Of a stretch of 64,000 nucleotides of DNA, positions 21,611-33,489 are shown in pieces. Each line of letters begins with the position of its first letter. Position 1 is the first letter of the stretch. Origin of the DNA: Hermetia illucens (taxonomy: Eukaryota > Arthropoda > Insecta > Diptera > Stratiomyidae); contig NC_051852.1 in the NCBI RefSeq assembly GCF_905115235.1, positions 140,726,027-140,790,026 of the forward strand, read 5' to 3'. The notes beneath the pieces are model-generated. The model searched no databases. It worked only from the letters and a program-made list of their open reading frames with translations, and was not told the origin of the DNA. Position numbers and translations under genes: made by a program.

Positions 21611-22560
21611 CCTTCCCTCTTGTTGATAATCGTCAAGGCAGGTGACCCATGATTCTGTAGGCACAGCTCTATAGGTTTACATTCACCTGATCGATGTTGC
21701 CTGCTGGCTAGTTTGGTGATCGGCTGTTTAAAGGATGGCCCTGTTTCACCAGTAGTCGGGTCATCTATTAAAAAATGCGCACGCTCTAGGCATGGAAGCC
21801 GATCTGGCTGTCCGTCACACCCGGTGCTCAGAGGTGGCGGCGAGGAAGATGGGGCGGCAACTCTATCGGCCAAACCAAAACCAAGTGGCCGAGGAGAACC
21901 TCCATAGTGGTGGCACCGGGAGACGCTGTAATCACTTTGGTTTGCCGGCCGTGATTCAATAGGCGAATGCTCCAAAGGCCTAATCAGGGCGCTCAGACCC
22001 GAATCTGCACGGGGACTCATCTGAAGTGGCAAATTGGTCACGAAACCTTACCAGGGGTATACTGGTACCATGGGAACCGGGAAAACCCCTGGACTCACAT
22101 ACTTCGGGTGAACTCCTGTTGTATGTGAGGACAGCTCGGTTATTTGCGGTTGGCCCTCCTAGTGGGAGTTTCATGGTGGTTGTAGTTGTGCTCAAGCGAG
22201 AAGAGACCTTCGGGCCTCAACGTGGTGTTGCGTACCAACACGAGTGCCGTACTCCATAGTTCGGTAGAGATTTAGGTAATTCTTGCATCCACCAGTATGA
22301 ATGCTAAGCCATGCACTTGGTATAGACTGGTACCGTTGTTGCTTGTCTCAGCGGGGCTCTGATTGTGGTCACAAAATCAATCCGTGTCTTAAGAGGACCG
22401 TAGGATTAAGTCTCACGACAGGTGCCTACGTAAAACACCATGGGCTTCACTGTCCGTCACACCCGATTTACTCGGAAACAGCTTACCTTATTGTCACCAA
22501 ATTTGATAAGAACATGTGCTCTGCATGTGGTTTTCCATACAACGAGTGGCATCATTTCGC
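21611..22560. other. GC-rich unassigned stretch, probably LINE 5' sequence
   Basis: GC-richer than its surroundings. The longest frame is on the minus strand (21607-22041, 144 codons, proline/serine-rich) with no domain I recognise. Its position upstream of the minus-strand R1 remnant would suit a 5' leader or ORF1 relic (inference only). Confidence 0.3.
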
Positions 22561-22642
22561 AGTGGGCTCAATGGAGCCATACATGCCAAGAGGGTGTACC
22601 CAGAATATGGTTGTCTGAAGTATCAAATGAAAGATCTCGATT
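22561..22642 (-). repeat. Fragment of the palindrome-tipped repeat family
   Basis: The phrase GTATCAAATGAAAGATCTCG resembles the internal part of copy 1 (about 989-1010). It is truncated on both sides and abuts RTE-A copy D. Confidence 0.45.
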
Positions 22643-24346
22643 AATTGTAGTCTCCTATCGTTATTCTTCCCGTTTGACCAGTGCGGTTTGATGTTGTGGG
22701 TTGGTTAGTTTGTGGTGCTGACGTTGCCACTATATACTTTATCTTGCCTTCATTGATGTGCAGCCCAAGCTCTCGCGACGGCTACTCGATCCGGATGAAG
22801 GCAGTTTGTACGTCTCGGGTCGTTCTTCCCATGATGTCGATATCGTCAGCATAGGCCAGTAGTTGGGTGGACTTAAAGGGGATCGCACCCATCGCATTTA
22901 CCTCAGCATCACGGATCACTTTCTCCAGGGCCAATTTAAAGAGGACGCATGATAGGGCATCCCCTTATCTTAGACCGTTGTTGATATCGAACGGTCTTGA
23001 GAGTGATCCTGCTGTTTTATCTGGCCTCGCACATGGGTCAGGGTTACCCTAGTCAGTCTTATCAATTTCGTCAGGATACCGAATTCTCTCATTGCCGTGT
23101 ACAGTTTTATCCTGGCTATGCTATCACAGCCGGCTTTTAAGTGGGTGAAAAGATGGTGCAACTGATGTCCATATTCCAACAGTTTTCCTGTAACTTTCTG
23201 CAGAGAGGAAATCTGATCTCCAACTCGCCGATGTTCTGGTTACTCAGTAGTACATCAAAGTACTATCATCCCTCCAATATGTCCATTCTGTCGGAAATCA
23301 GACTTCCCTCTTTATCTCGGCTAGATGAACATCGAGGTGTGTAAGGCTTCATCCTGCTGACTTGTTGATAAAATTTCCGCGCCTGGTGTGGTTGCTTCTT
23401 GTACTTTTCGAGTTCACAGACCTGTTGGTTCTCCCAGGCTTCCTTTTTTCGACTGTGAAGTCGCTTCTCCGCTCGACTGAGCTTACATTCATCGTCGAAT
23501 CAGCCTTTTAGACTCTTTTTGCAACTGGGGCCAAATATGTTTGTGGCCGTATTTATGATAACGTTCTTCAGGTGATTGTGAAGATCATTTGTTGATGCAG
23601 TTATTGCGGCATCCATTTCTCTCTTATAGGTGTTGAGAAAGGCTGTGTTGCGAAGGACTTCAGTGTTAACTCTCACCTGATTGTCAGAGGGGATTCGAGC
23701 TCGGATCATCATGCCAACGAGATGGTGATCCGAGTCTATATTGGCCCCCCTATATGGTCTGACATTCATCAAGGTTGAGAGGTGGCGGCGTTCGATCAGC
23801 ACGTGGCCAGTTCGGTTGAAAGTGGTCCCATCTGGAGAGGCCGACGTTTGTTTGTGAACCGCTTTCCGCGGAAACCAGGTACTTCCAACAACCATTCCCC
23901 TTGCAACGCTGTTACATCAGCCTTATATTGGGACAGGGTATCGGCTAGCTGCTCAGCAGCTTCATCTCTATACAGGGAGCCCACGTTCCGTGAGAAAATG
24001 CGCAAATCGTTATTCCTTTGTCGTTGCCGGGTTCGTCGCTGTATTATCCGTCCAGTCCGAAGCTCCTATTCTGGCTTCGTAACACGTTGTTTTTCGTGTA
24101 GAGTTGGCAGTCCTACCCAACCGCCAACTTGGAGGACCAGTTGGTACAATTTGTCCCGTTTTTAGGAGCGGAAGACTCGCCATAATCCTCCGTTTGCAGC
24201 TTTTCGTTAAGAAAGAGCTCCCAGCGGTCACGACGTGGAGGTGGAGATATTGTTTGGTAGTAGAGCTATTGGTGTTGGTTTAACAGGCGTTTCCCAGGTT
24301 TTATGCTCCATCGTGGGTACCAATCCACGTTTCGCCCTGGGACCAT
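22643..24346 (-). mobile_element. RTE-A LINE copy D, 5' end present, 3' end missing
   Basis: Reverse complement of RTE-A from just behind the YADD region up to its 5' leader, so unusually the 5' end is kept. Minus-strand translation shows FSRNVGSLYRDEAAEQLADT (endonuclease start), ANIDSDHHLVGM and FNRTGHVLIERRHLS. There are internal deletions, for example near 23.2 kb where the RT start is joined to earlier sequence. It abuts the palindrome-tipped repeat at its broken 3' side. Confidence 0.8.
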
Positions 24347-24720
24347 CGGATCCCATCTTAAACGTTAGTGCATGGTTAGCAAGCCCAACGTGCTGAGTCA
24401 CAGTATGACTTCGTCAACGTTCCCCCCGCAAGTTGCCTGTTATCAATTAATTATCAATTAAAAATCCACTCATAGCTTCCGATTAATACAAAATGAAATC
24501 TCGAAAGATAACATCATACCGTTGAATGGAAATTCCAACCAACTGGGTATTCATATCAAGTTAATCAACAATACTTTGGAAAACTCAGGGAATAGAAAAA
24601 TGAAACAAACAAAATTTGCATGTTGCATTAAATTCTTAATTTTGCTGATAACAAATGGAAAACAATTATTGGGAAGCTTGGCAAATGATTAGATAATAAC
24701 CATCCTTTTCCATTCTGTAG
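24347..24720. promoter_or_regulatory. Upstream region of GH16-2 with GATA-type sites
   Basis: AT-rich non-coding DNA with AGATAA at 24506-24511, TGATAA at 24646-24651 and AGATAA at 24691-24696, all within about 250 bases of the TATA box. GATA factors commonly drive insect midgut genes, so these are candidate binding sites. Chance occurrence in AT-rich DNA cannot be ruled out. Confidence 0.35.
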
Positions 24721-24761
24721 TATATATAGCCTGGGAAAATGTTCAACTGAACGGCAGATCT
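24721..24761 (+). promoter_or_regulatory. Core promoter of GH16-2
   Basis: TATATATA at 24721-24728, initiator TCAACTG starting at 24743 and the shared element AACGGCAGATCT at 24750-24761. The TATA-to-initiator spacing (about 24) is shorter than in GH16-3 and GH16-4. The predicted leader to the ATG at 24809 is about 64 bases. Confidence 0.6.
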
Positions 24762-24808
24762 AGTTGCTTAGTTCTGCGAAGCGAATGGTAATCAGTATCT
24801 GGAAAGAC

Positions 24809-26135
24809 ATGAAGTTTTTTGCTGTCCTAAACCTCCTAGCTCTGGTGGGTTACTCACTGGCCGCTGAAGGTCGATGCCCACTCTCTCCTACCTCAGCCAG
24901 TGGATCAGCCACCCATGGAGGTAAGGCTACAGAATTCTGCTTCATATTATCATAACAAGGACTACCAACTATTTTGACTTCCAGGAAGCTATTGTTCTGG
25001 TGAATTGATATTTGAGGATAACTTTGACTGGTTGGATGAAGGCAAATGGCAGCATGAAATCACTCTAGCCGGGGGTGGTGTGAGTTTACATCAAAAAATT
25101 CTACATGTCAACCCTCTTCTAATGTCATATTATCCTTTGCCAGAACTGGGAGTTCCAATGGTATGTGAATGATCGCAGAAATTCCTACACCGAAAATGGC
25201 GTGCTCCACATCAAACCAACCCTTACATCGGATATCTATGGTGAAGACTTCTTGTACTACGGAAACATCAAATTGGGCAATGAATGCACTAATGCCGATA
25301 ACTGGGGTTGTGATCGTACTGGATCGGCTGAGGATATTCTAAATCCAGTTCGTAGTGCACGTCTCCGAACCCTAAATTCATTCAGTTTCAAATATGGTCG
25401 CGTTGAAGTACGTGCCAAATTGCCAGCCGGTGATTGGCTTTGGCCAGCAATTTGGATGCTTCCTTCCCAGTGGAGATACGGAGGTTGGCCGAGATCTGGT
25501 GAAATCGACATTATGGAATCTCGTGGAAATCGCAATTTAGTTGCCAATGGAGTTCCAATTGGTGCCGAACAAATTGCATCCACCATGCATTTCGGGCCAG
25601 ATTCTACAGCAAACGCTTGGCCAAGTGCACATTACGAGAGAAATTCAGCTCCTGGACGAGGGTTCAATCAAGATTTCCATCGTTATCAATTAGAATGGAC
25701 TCCAGATCACTTGACATTCAAAGTTGATGACAGTGAATTGGGTACAGTTTGGGTTGGTAGTGGATTCTGGGATCGTGGTGCATTTTCTCAAAATGTTCCA
25801 TGGTTCCAAAATCCATGGCAGAATGGAGGACGTGATGCCCCATTCGATCAAGAAGTAAGTGTCATTTTTCTGTTCATAATTCATATCTAAAATTCATGTT
25901 CAACTTATTTCGATTTTAGTTCCATATATTGCTGAATTTGGCTGTCGGTGGTGTTAACTTCTTCCCTGATGACGCCTGGAACCCAGATGGCAAACCATGG
26001 TCTAACAGCGCCCCACATGGTTGCACCAATTTCTGGCACGGACATGATGCCTGGTTGAGAACCTGGAATTACTATGTTCCTGGAAATACTGATTCACATA
26101 TGCAAATCGATTATGTTCGTGTCTGGGCTCTTTAA
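24809..26135 (+). CDS. GH16-2: secreted GH16 beta-1,3-glucanase
   Basis: Exons 24809-24920, 24985-25079, 25144-25854 and 25920-26135, with GT-AG introns of about 64 bases each (phases 1, 0, 0) and 377 codons. The start MKFFAVLNLLALVGYSLAA aligns with the signal peptides of GH16-3 and GH16-4. An in-frame ATG at 24785 would add eight residues. The mature domain begins at a conserved Cys-rich segment and FEDNFDWLDEGKWQHEI. The active-site motif is E189-I-D191-I-M-E194, followed by SRGNRN. The C-terminus ends in QIDYVRVWAL. It is predicted to be secreted and to cut beta-1,3-glucans of fungal or plant walls. There is no CBM39-like N-terminal domain, which separates it from the non-catalytic GNBP immune receptors. 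No frame damage is seen. Confidence 0.92.
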
Positions 26136-26850
26136 ATGGATTTTATTGAAAAGTAAAAGGAATACTAATTAGATATGGCTTCATTTATCTTTTTTTGTAA
26201 AAAACATCTTCTCTAATAGTTTGAAAATCTGTCCTAAAGTTGTTTAGAATTTTTTGTATATTGCAAGCAGTTCCATCCATGATAAACGTACTCCAACTTA
26301 CGAACCCATAGTACTTGTGCAGTTTTATTTGGAACTGTCAGTTAACTTCCTGAAAATGCTCGAAAAGTTAGAAAATCGCAACGATGAAGACAGAGTGAAC
26401 AGAAAGAAATGCTGTAGGGACTAAGGGACATTCTTACAAATCGCCAGTGCAGTTAAAAATTATATCAAAAACAGGCTTTCGATAATTGTTTGAAAAAAAA
26501 AATCATTGCATTGGGGAGGACAGTCAAAGGCTCCAGAGCAAATCAAGAATAGCCCCCTATCTCACTATACTACACAAATTTTACTCTAGAGGGGTGACCC
26601 TTAAATATAGATATAAAAAATATAGTAAAAAAGGAGCTTGCATAATTCACTTTTTATTCTAATTAATGCGCTGTCACAAAGTGAACCCAGAAAGTTAATA
26701 ATATTACAATTAAATATTCGAATTTTGTCCCCCATCTGAGTACTTACGACTCTCAACATCACTTAACTTCGGTAATCAGGCGGAACCGGCTTTCCTGCCA
26801 ACCCTTCCGCAAATGTAGCCACTTTGACTATTTTAAGTGATTCCTAATGT
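26136..26850. other. 3' flank of GH16-2 and AT-rich intergenic stretch
   Basis: No canonical AATAAA is seen soon after the stop. No gene or element was recognised before the RTE-A scrap at 26.85 kb. Confidence 0.4.
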
Positions 26851-26852
26851 AA

Positions 26853-26985
26853 TGTATCGCTCATAAACTTCTTAGTTATGTAGGCGATGAAATCGTCCAT
26901 CCGCCTGTAGGGGCATAAAAGTCTTCGCAAGGTTCTCCTCTAAAAAGTGCCTAGGCGTTCGCAGTTCCGCTTGCTAAGCCTCCAG
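26853..26985 (-). mobile_element. Old, diverged RTE-A fragment (copy I)
   Basis: Matches the reverse complement of the RTE-A region coding NCELLAAFERRILRRIF to IYERYH. Recognisable words are GTATCGCTCATA, TTATGTAGGC and AAATCGTCCATCC. It is clearly more diverged from the full copy than the other fragments and lacks the 3' tail. Confidence 0.6.
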
Positions 26986-27608
26986 GGAATGTCCGAAGAG
27001 GTTCACCGCTTTAAATGCGAAAATTTTTGGGGTGTTTACGCACTGCCGGTTGTCGCAAAGAGAATAGCTACAAGAATTCTAGAATGCATCAATGAAAACC
27101 TAGAAAGCTTAATCGGGAAGGCGCAGGGTGGTTTCCGGTCTGGATTCTCCTGTACCAGCCACATTAATTTCCCTCGAAATATTGTTTGGCAATGTATAGA
27201 GTTTTGATCAAGCGCCTCAGACAATTTAAAGCCCAAAGCGGAGTCTACTACGATGGTATTCTACCGCAGATATTTTGACTTCTCGTAATATCTTTCACGC
27301 TTCCTTCGCTGAAGGTCTTGAAGAGGTTCAATACCATCTTTCCACAACACAAACTTTTCACCTACGCTAACGAAATCTGCCTGCTACCACACAGAATCAT
27401 AGACCTAAGATCTCTTGGATGGAGCAAAGCGAAGTCAGAATGAAGATGAACTTCAATAAAACCAAGGTTCTCAGTCTAACTGGTTATCCCACCCTTCCTA
27501 TTTACAAACGTTAATGAACAGAACATAGAGGGTATCAACCAATTTGTGTATCTAGAAAGCGTTGCTTCTGTTGACGACGGCACCGACCTTGATCTTATTC
27601 AACACATT
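26986..27608 (+). mobile_element. RTE-B LINE remnant, RT part left of the nested insertion
   Basis: Translation gives NFWGVYALPVVAKRIATRIL and LIGKAQGGFRSGFSCTSHIN (RT motifs), later MKMNFNKTKVLS, and finally FVYLES with VDDGTDLDLIQHI. The C-terminal part is cut at 27608 by an RTE-A insertion and resumes at 27784. Frame changes occur throughout. Confidence 0.7.
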
Positions 27609-27783
27609 CATCATCATCATCAACGGCAACCGGTATCCGGTCTAGGCCTGCCTTAATAAGGAACTTCAGACATCCCGGTTTTGCGCCGAGGTCCACCAAT
27701 TCGATATCACTAAAAGCTGTCTGGCGTCCTGACCTACGCCATCGCTCCATCTTAGGCAGGGTCTGCCTCGTCTTATTTTTTCG
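27609..27783 (-). mobile_element. RTE-A LINE copy E, 175-bp 3' stub with 6-bp target-site duplication
   Basis: A severely 5'-truncated copy consisting of the ATC-repeat 3' end and the last coding part of RTE-A. The direct repeat CACATT lies at 27603-27608 and 27784-27789. Removing the insert and one CACATT restores the host LINE reading ...LDLIQHINRVKCIFAIL.... Confidence 0.88.
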
Positions 27784-28010
27784 CACATTAACAGGGTTAA
27801 ATGCATCTTCGCAATTTTATCTACAATCTGGGAATTAACTATCTCAACACCAAAATCAAGTTGTTCTGCGCTAATATACCCTGTTGCTCCAAGCATTAAT
27901 TCGAATTTGCATCGTGTGGCCTTGAGGCAATAACTAAGGAAGTACTGTCGAAAGTGAAAGTAGGTAGGTCACACATTGCGAGTGATGCTTTGCAATGGAA
28001 CTCACTATCC
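27784..28010 (+). mobile_element. RTE-B LINE remnant, right of the nested insertion
   Basis: Continues the element at 26986-27608: RVKCIFAILSTIWELTIST, then decayed sequence including VGRSHIASDALQWN. The right limit is uncertain and the element may extend to about 28.3 kb. Confidence 0.55.
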
Positions 28011-28331
28011 TAAAGTCATCAATATAATCATGAAGATTATTGACAGCCCAGCAAAGCATGGCCCACGTTTACACAATCAAAGGTAAAGTAGATCAAGGAT
28101 ATTATTCATGGAATCTCAAAAGCGTAAAAAGACGACGATTGGATGGATTCTCTCTAAAGCTATAGCAGATTCACCAGTAGACCACATTAGCATCAGCTTT
28201 ATAAATACAATAGATAGTTTCCAACGAGGAAGAAAAAAAATATGAAGATCATCATCAAGCGACTACCAAACAATTGGAAGACGGATTTGAAATGCAGCTC
28301 ATATTATATTCAAAGCTATTCACTCTTATAT

Positions 28332-29066
28332 TATCATCATCAACAACGGCGCAGCAACCGGTATACGGTCTAGGCCTGCCTTAATAAGGAACTCCAGATA
28401 TCCCGGTTTTGGGTCGAGGTCCACAAATTCGATATTCCTAAAAGCTGTCTGGCGTCCTGACCTACGCCATCGCTCCATCTCAGGCAGGGTCTGCCTCGTC
28501 TCCTTTTTCTACCATAGATATTGCCCTTATAGACTTTCCGGGCTGGATCATCCGCATCGACGCGGTTAAGTGACCCGCCCACCGCAGGCTGTTGAGCTGG
28601 ATTTTATCCACAAAAAGACGGTCATGGTATCGTCGTTCATAGATTTCGCCGTTATGTAGGCTACGAAATCATCCATCTTCATATAGAAGGCCCAAAAATT
28701 CTTCGAAGGATTCTGCTCTCTCTTTTTGTTAAGAACCCAGGTTTCCGAGAAATACATAAGAACTGGCAAGATCATAGTCTTGTACAGGAAGAGCTTTGAC
28801 CCTACGGTGACACATTTCGAGCGGAACAGTTTTTGTAAGCTGAAATAGGCTCTGTTAGCTGCCAACAATTGTGTCAGGATTTCATAGTCGTAGTTGTTAT
28901 GGGTTGTGATTTTCGACCCTAGATAAGAGAAATTATCAACGATCTCAAAGTTGTAGCCTCCTATCTTTTTTCTCTTTCCGTTTGACTAGCCGGTTTGATG
29001 CTGTTGTTTGCTTGGTTTTTGGTGCTGACGTTGCCACCGTGTACTTCGTCTTGCCTTCATTAATGC
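28332..29066 (-). mobile_element. RTE-A LINE copy F, 5'-truncated
   Basis: Begins with the ATC-repeat tail and matches the RTE-A C-terminal half. On the minus strand it includes MLAANRAYFSLQKLFRSK and GRKRRRGRPCLRWSDGVGQ. Its 5' break joins INEGKTKYTVATSAPKTK directly to R1-clade sequence at about 29066. Confidence 0.83.
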
Positions 29067-31350
29067 GACAAGGAAAAATGTCCTCTTTCAAGCAAGCGTT
29101 AAATGCTTTAAGCAGGAAGTCTGGCCACTGGTGGAACACCTTATTGTTTTTCATGGTGACAACCGCTTCTTCGATCTCTCTGATTGTGAAAAGGGGGCAA
29201 TCCTCGACGCTGTCCGCGCAATTGACATCAACCCGTACGGAATATCTGGAAAGCAATGCGCTCCATCTGGTCGGTACTTAGTATGCAGGGCTTCTGCAGA
29301 GCCCCGATTTTCCGGGTGACAAGTTTATAGCCAAGTTCCCACGAGTCCTCATTCACCTCGTTGGGCACTATTCTGCCAACCGCGAACTTTGCTTCTATTT
29401 ATTGCATTGAGGAGTCTCTTTTTATTGATCTATACTCTGCCTTAATTTCGCATGCCTCCCCGCTGGTGTGTAAAGGTTGTACAAAACGACGGGGTTTATA
29501 ACGCTCCCTCCGTAGGTCGGCAGTTTCTACCGTCCACCAGTACATAACAGACTTTTGACGGCTGGGGCTTAGAAGCCTCACACGCTTCGTTATCAGGTTC
29601 ATCACTGAATTTACAGCTGCAACGCTATCACCCCCCGAAGCGCCCTCCAACGCGACTCCGCCTGTTCCAAGACGAACTTCACCATGTTCACCCTCGTGAC
29701 ACTCCACACACAGGAGGAACGCCGAGCTGCGTGAACCACTTCGAACACAATGTACTGGTGATCACCTGCCCAGAAGTCTTCCAGGATGAGCCACCCGTCC
29801 GCCGATGATGGGCGCAAAAGTGAAACCATGGATGCTTCCTTCGCAGCCTGAACGCCGAAAGGTTGGCGTGGACTCGGTGTTTGAAACTATAGCCCTGTTC
29901 TTGCCACCATTTCCAGGACTCATTTCTCTCTGGAGTCTGGCTGAGACATGCTCCATTCAAGGATCCTAGCATTAAAATCACCACCTACCAGGATTCGATC
30001 CTCCATGGCGTCTTCCAGAGCATCAAGCCAACTCCGCACGTCCGTCATTGTCTCGTTCGGCGTCAGGTAAACGCTAAAAAATGTTATGCCTAAACACCAA
30101 ATCCGGACAAACCCATTTCCTTGGCCTTGGGAAAGAGCACGAAATTGAACGTCGTTCTGAACTCAGATGGCAGCGATACACGATAAGTAGAGATGCCATG
30201 AAGTCGGGTCTCTGTTTCGGTATTGCTCGCTGATTAGCACTAGATCAGCCACTACCTCCGCAAGTAACTACGCTAGCTGGTGAGCGGTTGCACTCCGGTG
30301 TATGTTAATTTATAGAATGCGGATCATGCTATTCGCGCCCTAGCCCTCTCTAGTCCCTCCTTAAAGATTGAACACCCAAACCCGCAGTGTGTGCGCCGCT
30401 CTCACCAGACGAGCTACGATCCCGACGCAATTTCCACTGTCATTGCAGGTTTTCGCTTGGTGACCTACTTGACCATATCGGCGGCATGCTGTCCTCCTGT
30501 CCGGTCCCGTGCCAGTTGCTGAAGTGTGTCCACAGTCCAGACATCTGTAGCAGTTGATGGCGATTATTCGCATTCATACCCTGCATAATACCAATCCAAT
30601 TTTGATTTTACCGCTACTTAGGAGTTTCCTCGCATATTGCTCGACGACTTCCACCACAGCGAATTTTTGGCATCGAGCATTTACAGAGCTGATACGTATC
30701 CGAACATTGGTTACCTCTGGATATTAACTCTTTATGGATTCCTCCACTTCCACCTTTTCTGTGAGGCAGTTAAGATATCGGATTTCTAGAGACCACATAG
30801 GCTCTAGCTTAGAAACGAGAACCTTCTCCCCCAGTAACCCCTTGACCGCTTCCCGGAACGCACCCTTCCCAGTCGTCTTCGACGAGGACACCGCCACGCT
30901 TCGTTCTCCGTATGGAAGACACTTCTGCTCTCTTGTCTTCGGGTTTCATCCTGTAGCAGATTTCACTAAGGATTTCCACAAATGCCTTGCCTTCCGTCGG
31001 CATATTGAGCAGAGGCATGGGTCTAGTTCTTCTGGCATTGGTTTTTGGTTTGTAGCCTCCTTGCCTTTGGGCAGAAGAATTTCTGGCGGTGTAGCCAGTT
31101 GTCTCCTTTCATCTTTCTTCCTCCTCTTTATTTGGGCCCTGGAAACTTGGCACCTTGGCAGAGCTAGGCTCCCATCACCCGGTCATTCGCCGTTCGCTCT
31201 TCACCAAGAGGCTTTCTCAAGGCTACTACCTTGGACGCAGGTATACTGATAGCTAGGGGGTCAGAACTACTTGCTCGGGAACTTCGGGACCGTCACTCCC
31301 CGCATCATAAGCGACAAATTAAAGGTCGCTGATGACCCCTGAGGGCAAAC
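29067..31350 (-). mobile_element. R1-clade LINE (copy b): leader, ORF1, endonuclease and start of RT
   Basis: Read on the minus strand. The leader (31350 to about 31130) is shared with 14755-15060. ORF1 remains include AFVEILSEICYRMKPEDKRA and two zinc-knuckle-like segments near 30.5-30.4 kb (CYRCLDCGHTS; CRRYGQVGHQAKTC). Endonuclease remains at 30.0-29.7 kb read VLISEQ-like, then STPTFRRSGCEGSIHGFTFA and DHQYIVFEVVHAARRS. Before the break at 29067 the RT starts: KIGALQKPCILSTDQMER, FTIREIEEAVVTMKNNK. It matches copy a over the RT start. There are numerous frame changes and the 3' half is absent. Confidence 0.78.
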
Positions 31351-31829
31351 ATTGCTTTCTTTTAATGGTAACAAGTAAGCTTTATTTTTAATGTTGGAAA
31401 AGAAATTAATAAAAAAAAATATTATCTTCAGACAAACCAAACAAAGAGATATTATATTATTTTCAAGTAGCTAAAAATGTATTCAATTAATTATACATGT
31501 TTCATTATTTTTCTCAACTCATTATGCTATCTTAAACCTCTTCCAGGCTGCGGCTATCTATATTGCAATAATTTGGCACGTAAGTAGAAGTACTTAGTTG
31601 TAATCCCAGCTATAAATCGTAGATCAATTTTTTTTTTTTTTTAATACTTTTCCACCTGGCAAACAAATTAAGTATTCTCTTTTAATGATATTCAGAAAAA
31701 ATTGGCTTCAGTTTCCAAAGCTTATGGGTATTATCGATTGTAGAATTTGGAACTAAAAATAAAAAAATTATTTCATGACGTTGTGAAAATTTTAATTTGT
31801 TGACTCACTTCTTATTAAGCATGGAAATG
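31351..31829. other. AT-rich intergenic stretch
   Basis: No gene. Contains a T17-type run near 31628 and CTATCTTAAACC-like words that also occur near 59.7 kb, hinting at a shared old repeat. Confidence 0.3.
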
Positions 31830-32563
31830 TTTAAAACTAAGTTAAGCCGGAAGCTTGATTTTTTGACAATATGGAGAAAAATGATGTTACTAAATAGCTA
31901 TACGATTATATTTAGCAGTAGATAGAGGATCGTATAACCAGAATTATATATGCATATACCCCTTAGTTTAGCCAATCAAAAAGACCCAACTTTGGAGATA
32001 AATGGAAATAGAAGATTGATCACTTCTGTGTGGTTTTCTACAAAAATAGAAAATTGATTCAATAGAAAATAACCCGGGAAAAAGGAGAAAAAGATCGATC
32101 TGAGATTTTTGAACAATTCTTTGGATTGTAATAAATTTGCACAAAGCCAGCATCTTTAACCTATTATAACTTTCTAAGTAACGGCGCGATTTTCACCAAG
32201 CTAACTAGTAACATATAACTATAGATTATATACATATTATAGCCTATTTTGTTACAAAATATTAGGATAAACTTAAGGGAGTTTCCAGAAAGTATTAAGC
32301 GATACCTTCCATTTGATATTCCTCATGACTATATACAATGAAAAATGGACACCCCCACATACGGAGACCCGTCCCCCTTAAACTAAACCCAGAATGACGT
32401 TACTCATTGCATCTCAATGACTCCTTACTTCCCGTTGAATTTCATATAAATAGGAATAACCGTTTTGGAGGAAAATACGTGTGACAAGTAGACAGACAGA
32501 CGAACAAACAGACGGACAGGCAGTAAACCGCTTTTAATGAAGTTGTTTTTTACACGAAACCTT
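31830..32563 (+). repeat. Palindrome-tipped interspersed repeat, copy 2
   Basis: Its right tip 32540-32563 is a decayed version of the AAGGTTTTG...ACAAAACCTT palindrome. It is preceded by a GACA-rich tract (32489-32521) and by ATAAACTTAAGGGAGTTT, which matches copy 1 in inverted form. The left boundary is approximate, set by a CCGGAAGCTTGA word shared with copy 1. Confidence 0.5.
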
Positions 32564-33480
32564 AAAAGAGACTACGGATCACTGAACTGCGGATTCTTTC
32601 AATTTATGACTTCCTATCCCAATATCCATTTATTATTAAATATTGTTTTTTAAAGTGATCATTATCATTTTTCTTTTTCATAATTTGTTTTTACAAAACC
32701 CTATTATCTTTTTACTTCCCACAAAACCCTAAAATTCATTTAAATATTTCAAGGTTAATATAGAAATTTTCTATCATTTCGAAAACGATTATAAACCTTT
32801 TTTATTGTTTCCGCATAAATTTAATCATATTGCATATTACAAAATGCAGTATTAACGCTTGTTTCTGACAAAAGCGAAATACTGCACGAGCGTTTTCGAG
32901 CACAAAGGATGGTCGGAATTGTTTCAGGTTCTTCGATCGCAGTAATTGAAATCATTTTCACCTAGCAGTTTTCCTGAATTCGATCTTGAAATTTGATTTT
33001 TCTACTCGGCTTATTAGCCTCCTACGTGTGCATGCCATGAAAAAATAATGAAAATCACACCCGCCAAATTTCAGTACGAACAAAAAACTTGTTCGATTCA
33101 TCAATTAATTTGTTGCAAACCTTGGCCGGCACTAGACTTGACAGCAAAAAAAAAACCATTTTTGTTTTAACTTCAAATATTAATATTTGTTTTATTGGAT
33201 CTCTTCTGAAAATATATCTTGTATATTTTTAAAGTGTACAGGTTTGGCTTTGAATAGGTTTATAAATGCAAGCATTTGAGTTTCAAAAACCCATAGAATA
33301 ACATCAAAGAAGACCACGCCACTTAGTCGCTCAAGTTAGGTAGCAGGCTTTTTGGGTCTTACTCAGGTATAAAAGAGTATTTTTCTAGTACAGGATTATC
33401 ATTTGCATATTAGTACTTACATTAGTGTATCCTTTCCATTGTGAGCTTAACCATTCCGCATCTCACAGCAGGTATGCTTT
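32564..33480. other. AT-rich intergenic stretch
   Basis: No gene or element recognised. Confidence 0.4.
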
Positions 33481-33489
33481 AGTGGAGGA

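Noticed and set aside
24785-24808. Upstream in-frame ATG of GH16-2 as the true start
   Set aside because: The signal peptides of GH16-3 and GH16-4 align with the ATG at 24809. The longer start would place charged residues before the hydrophobic core. It remains possible.
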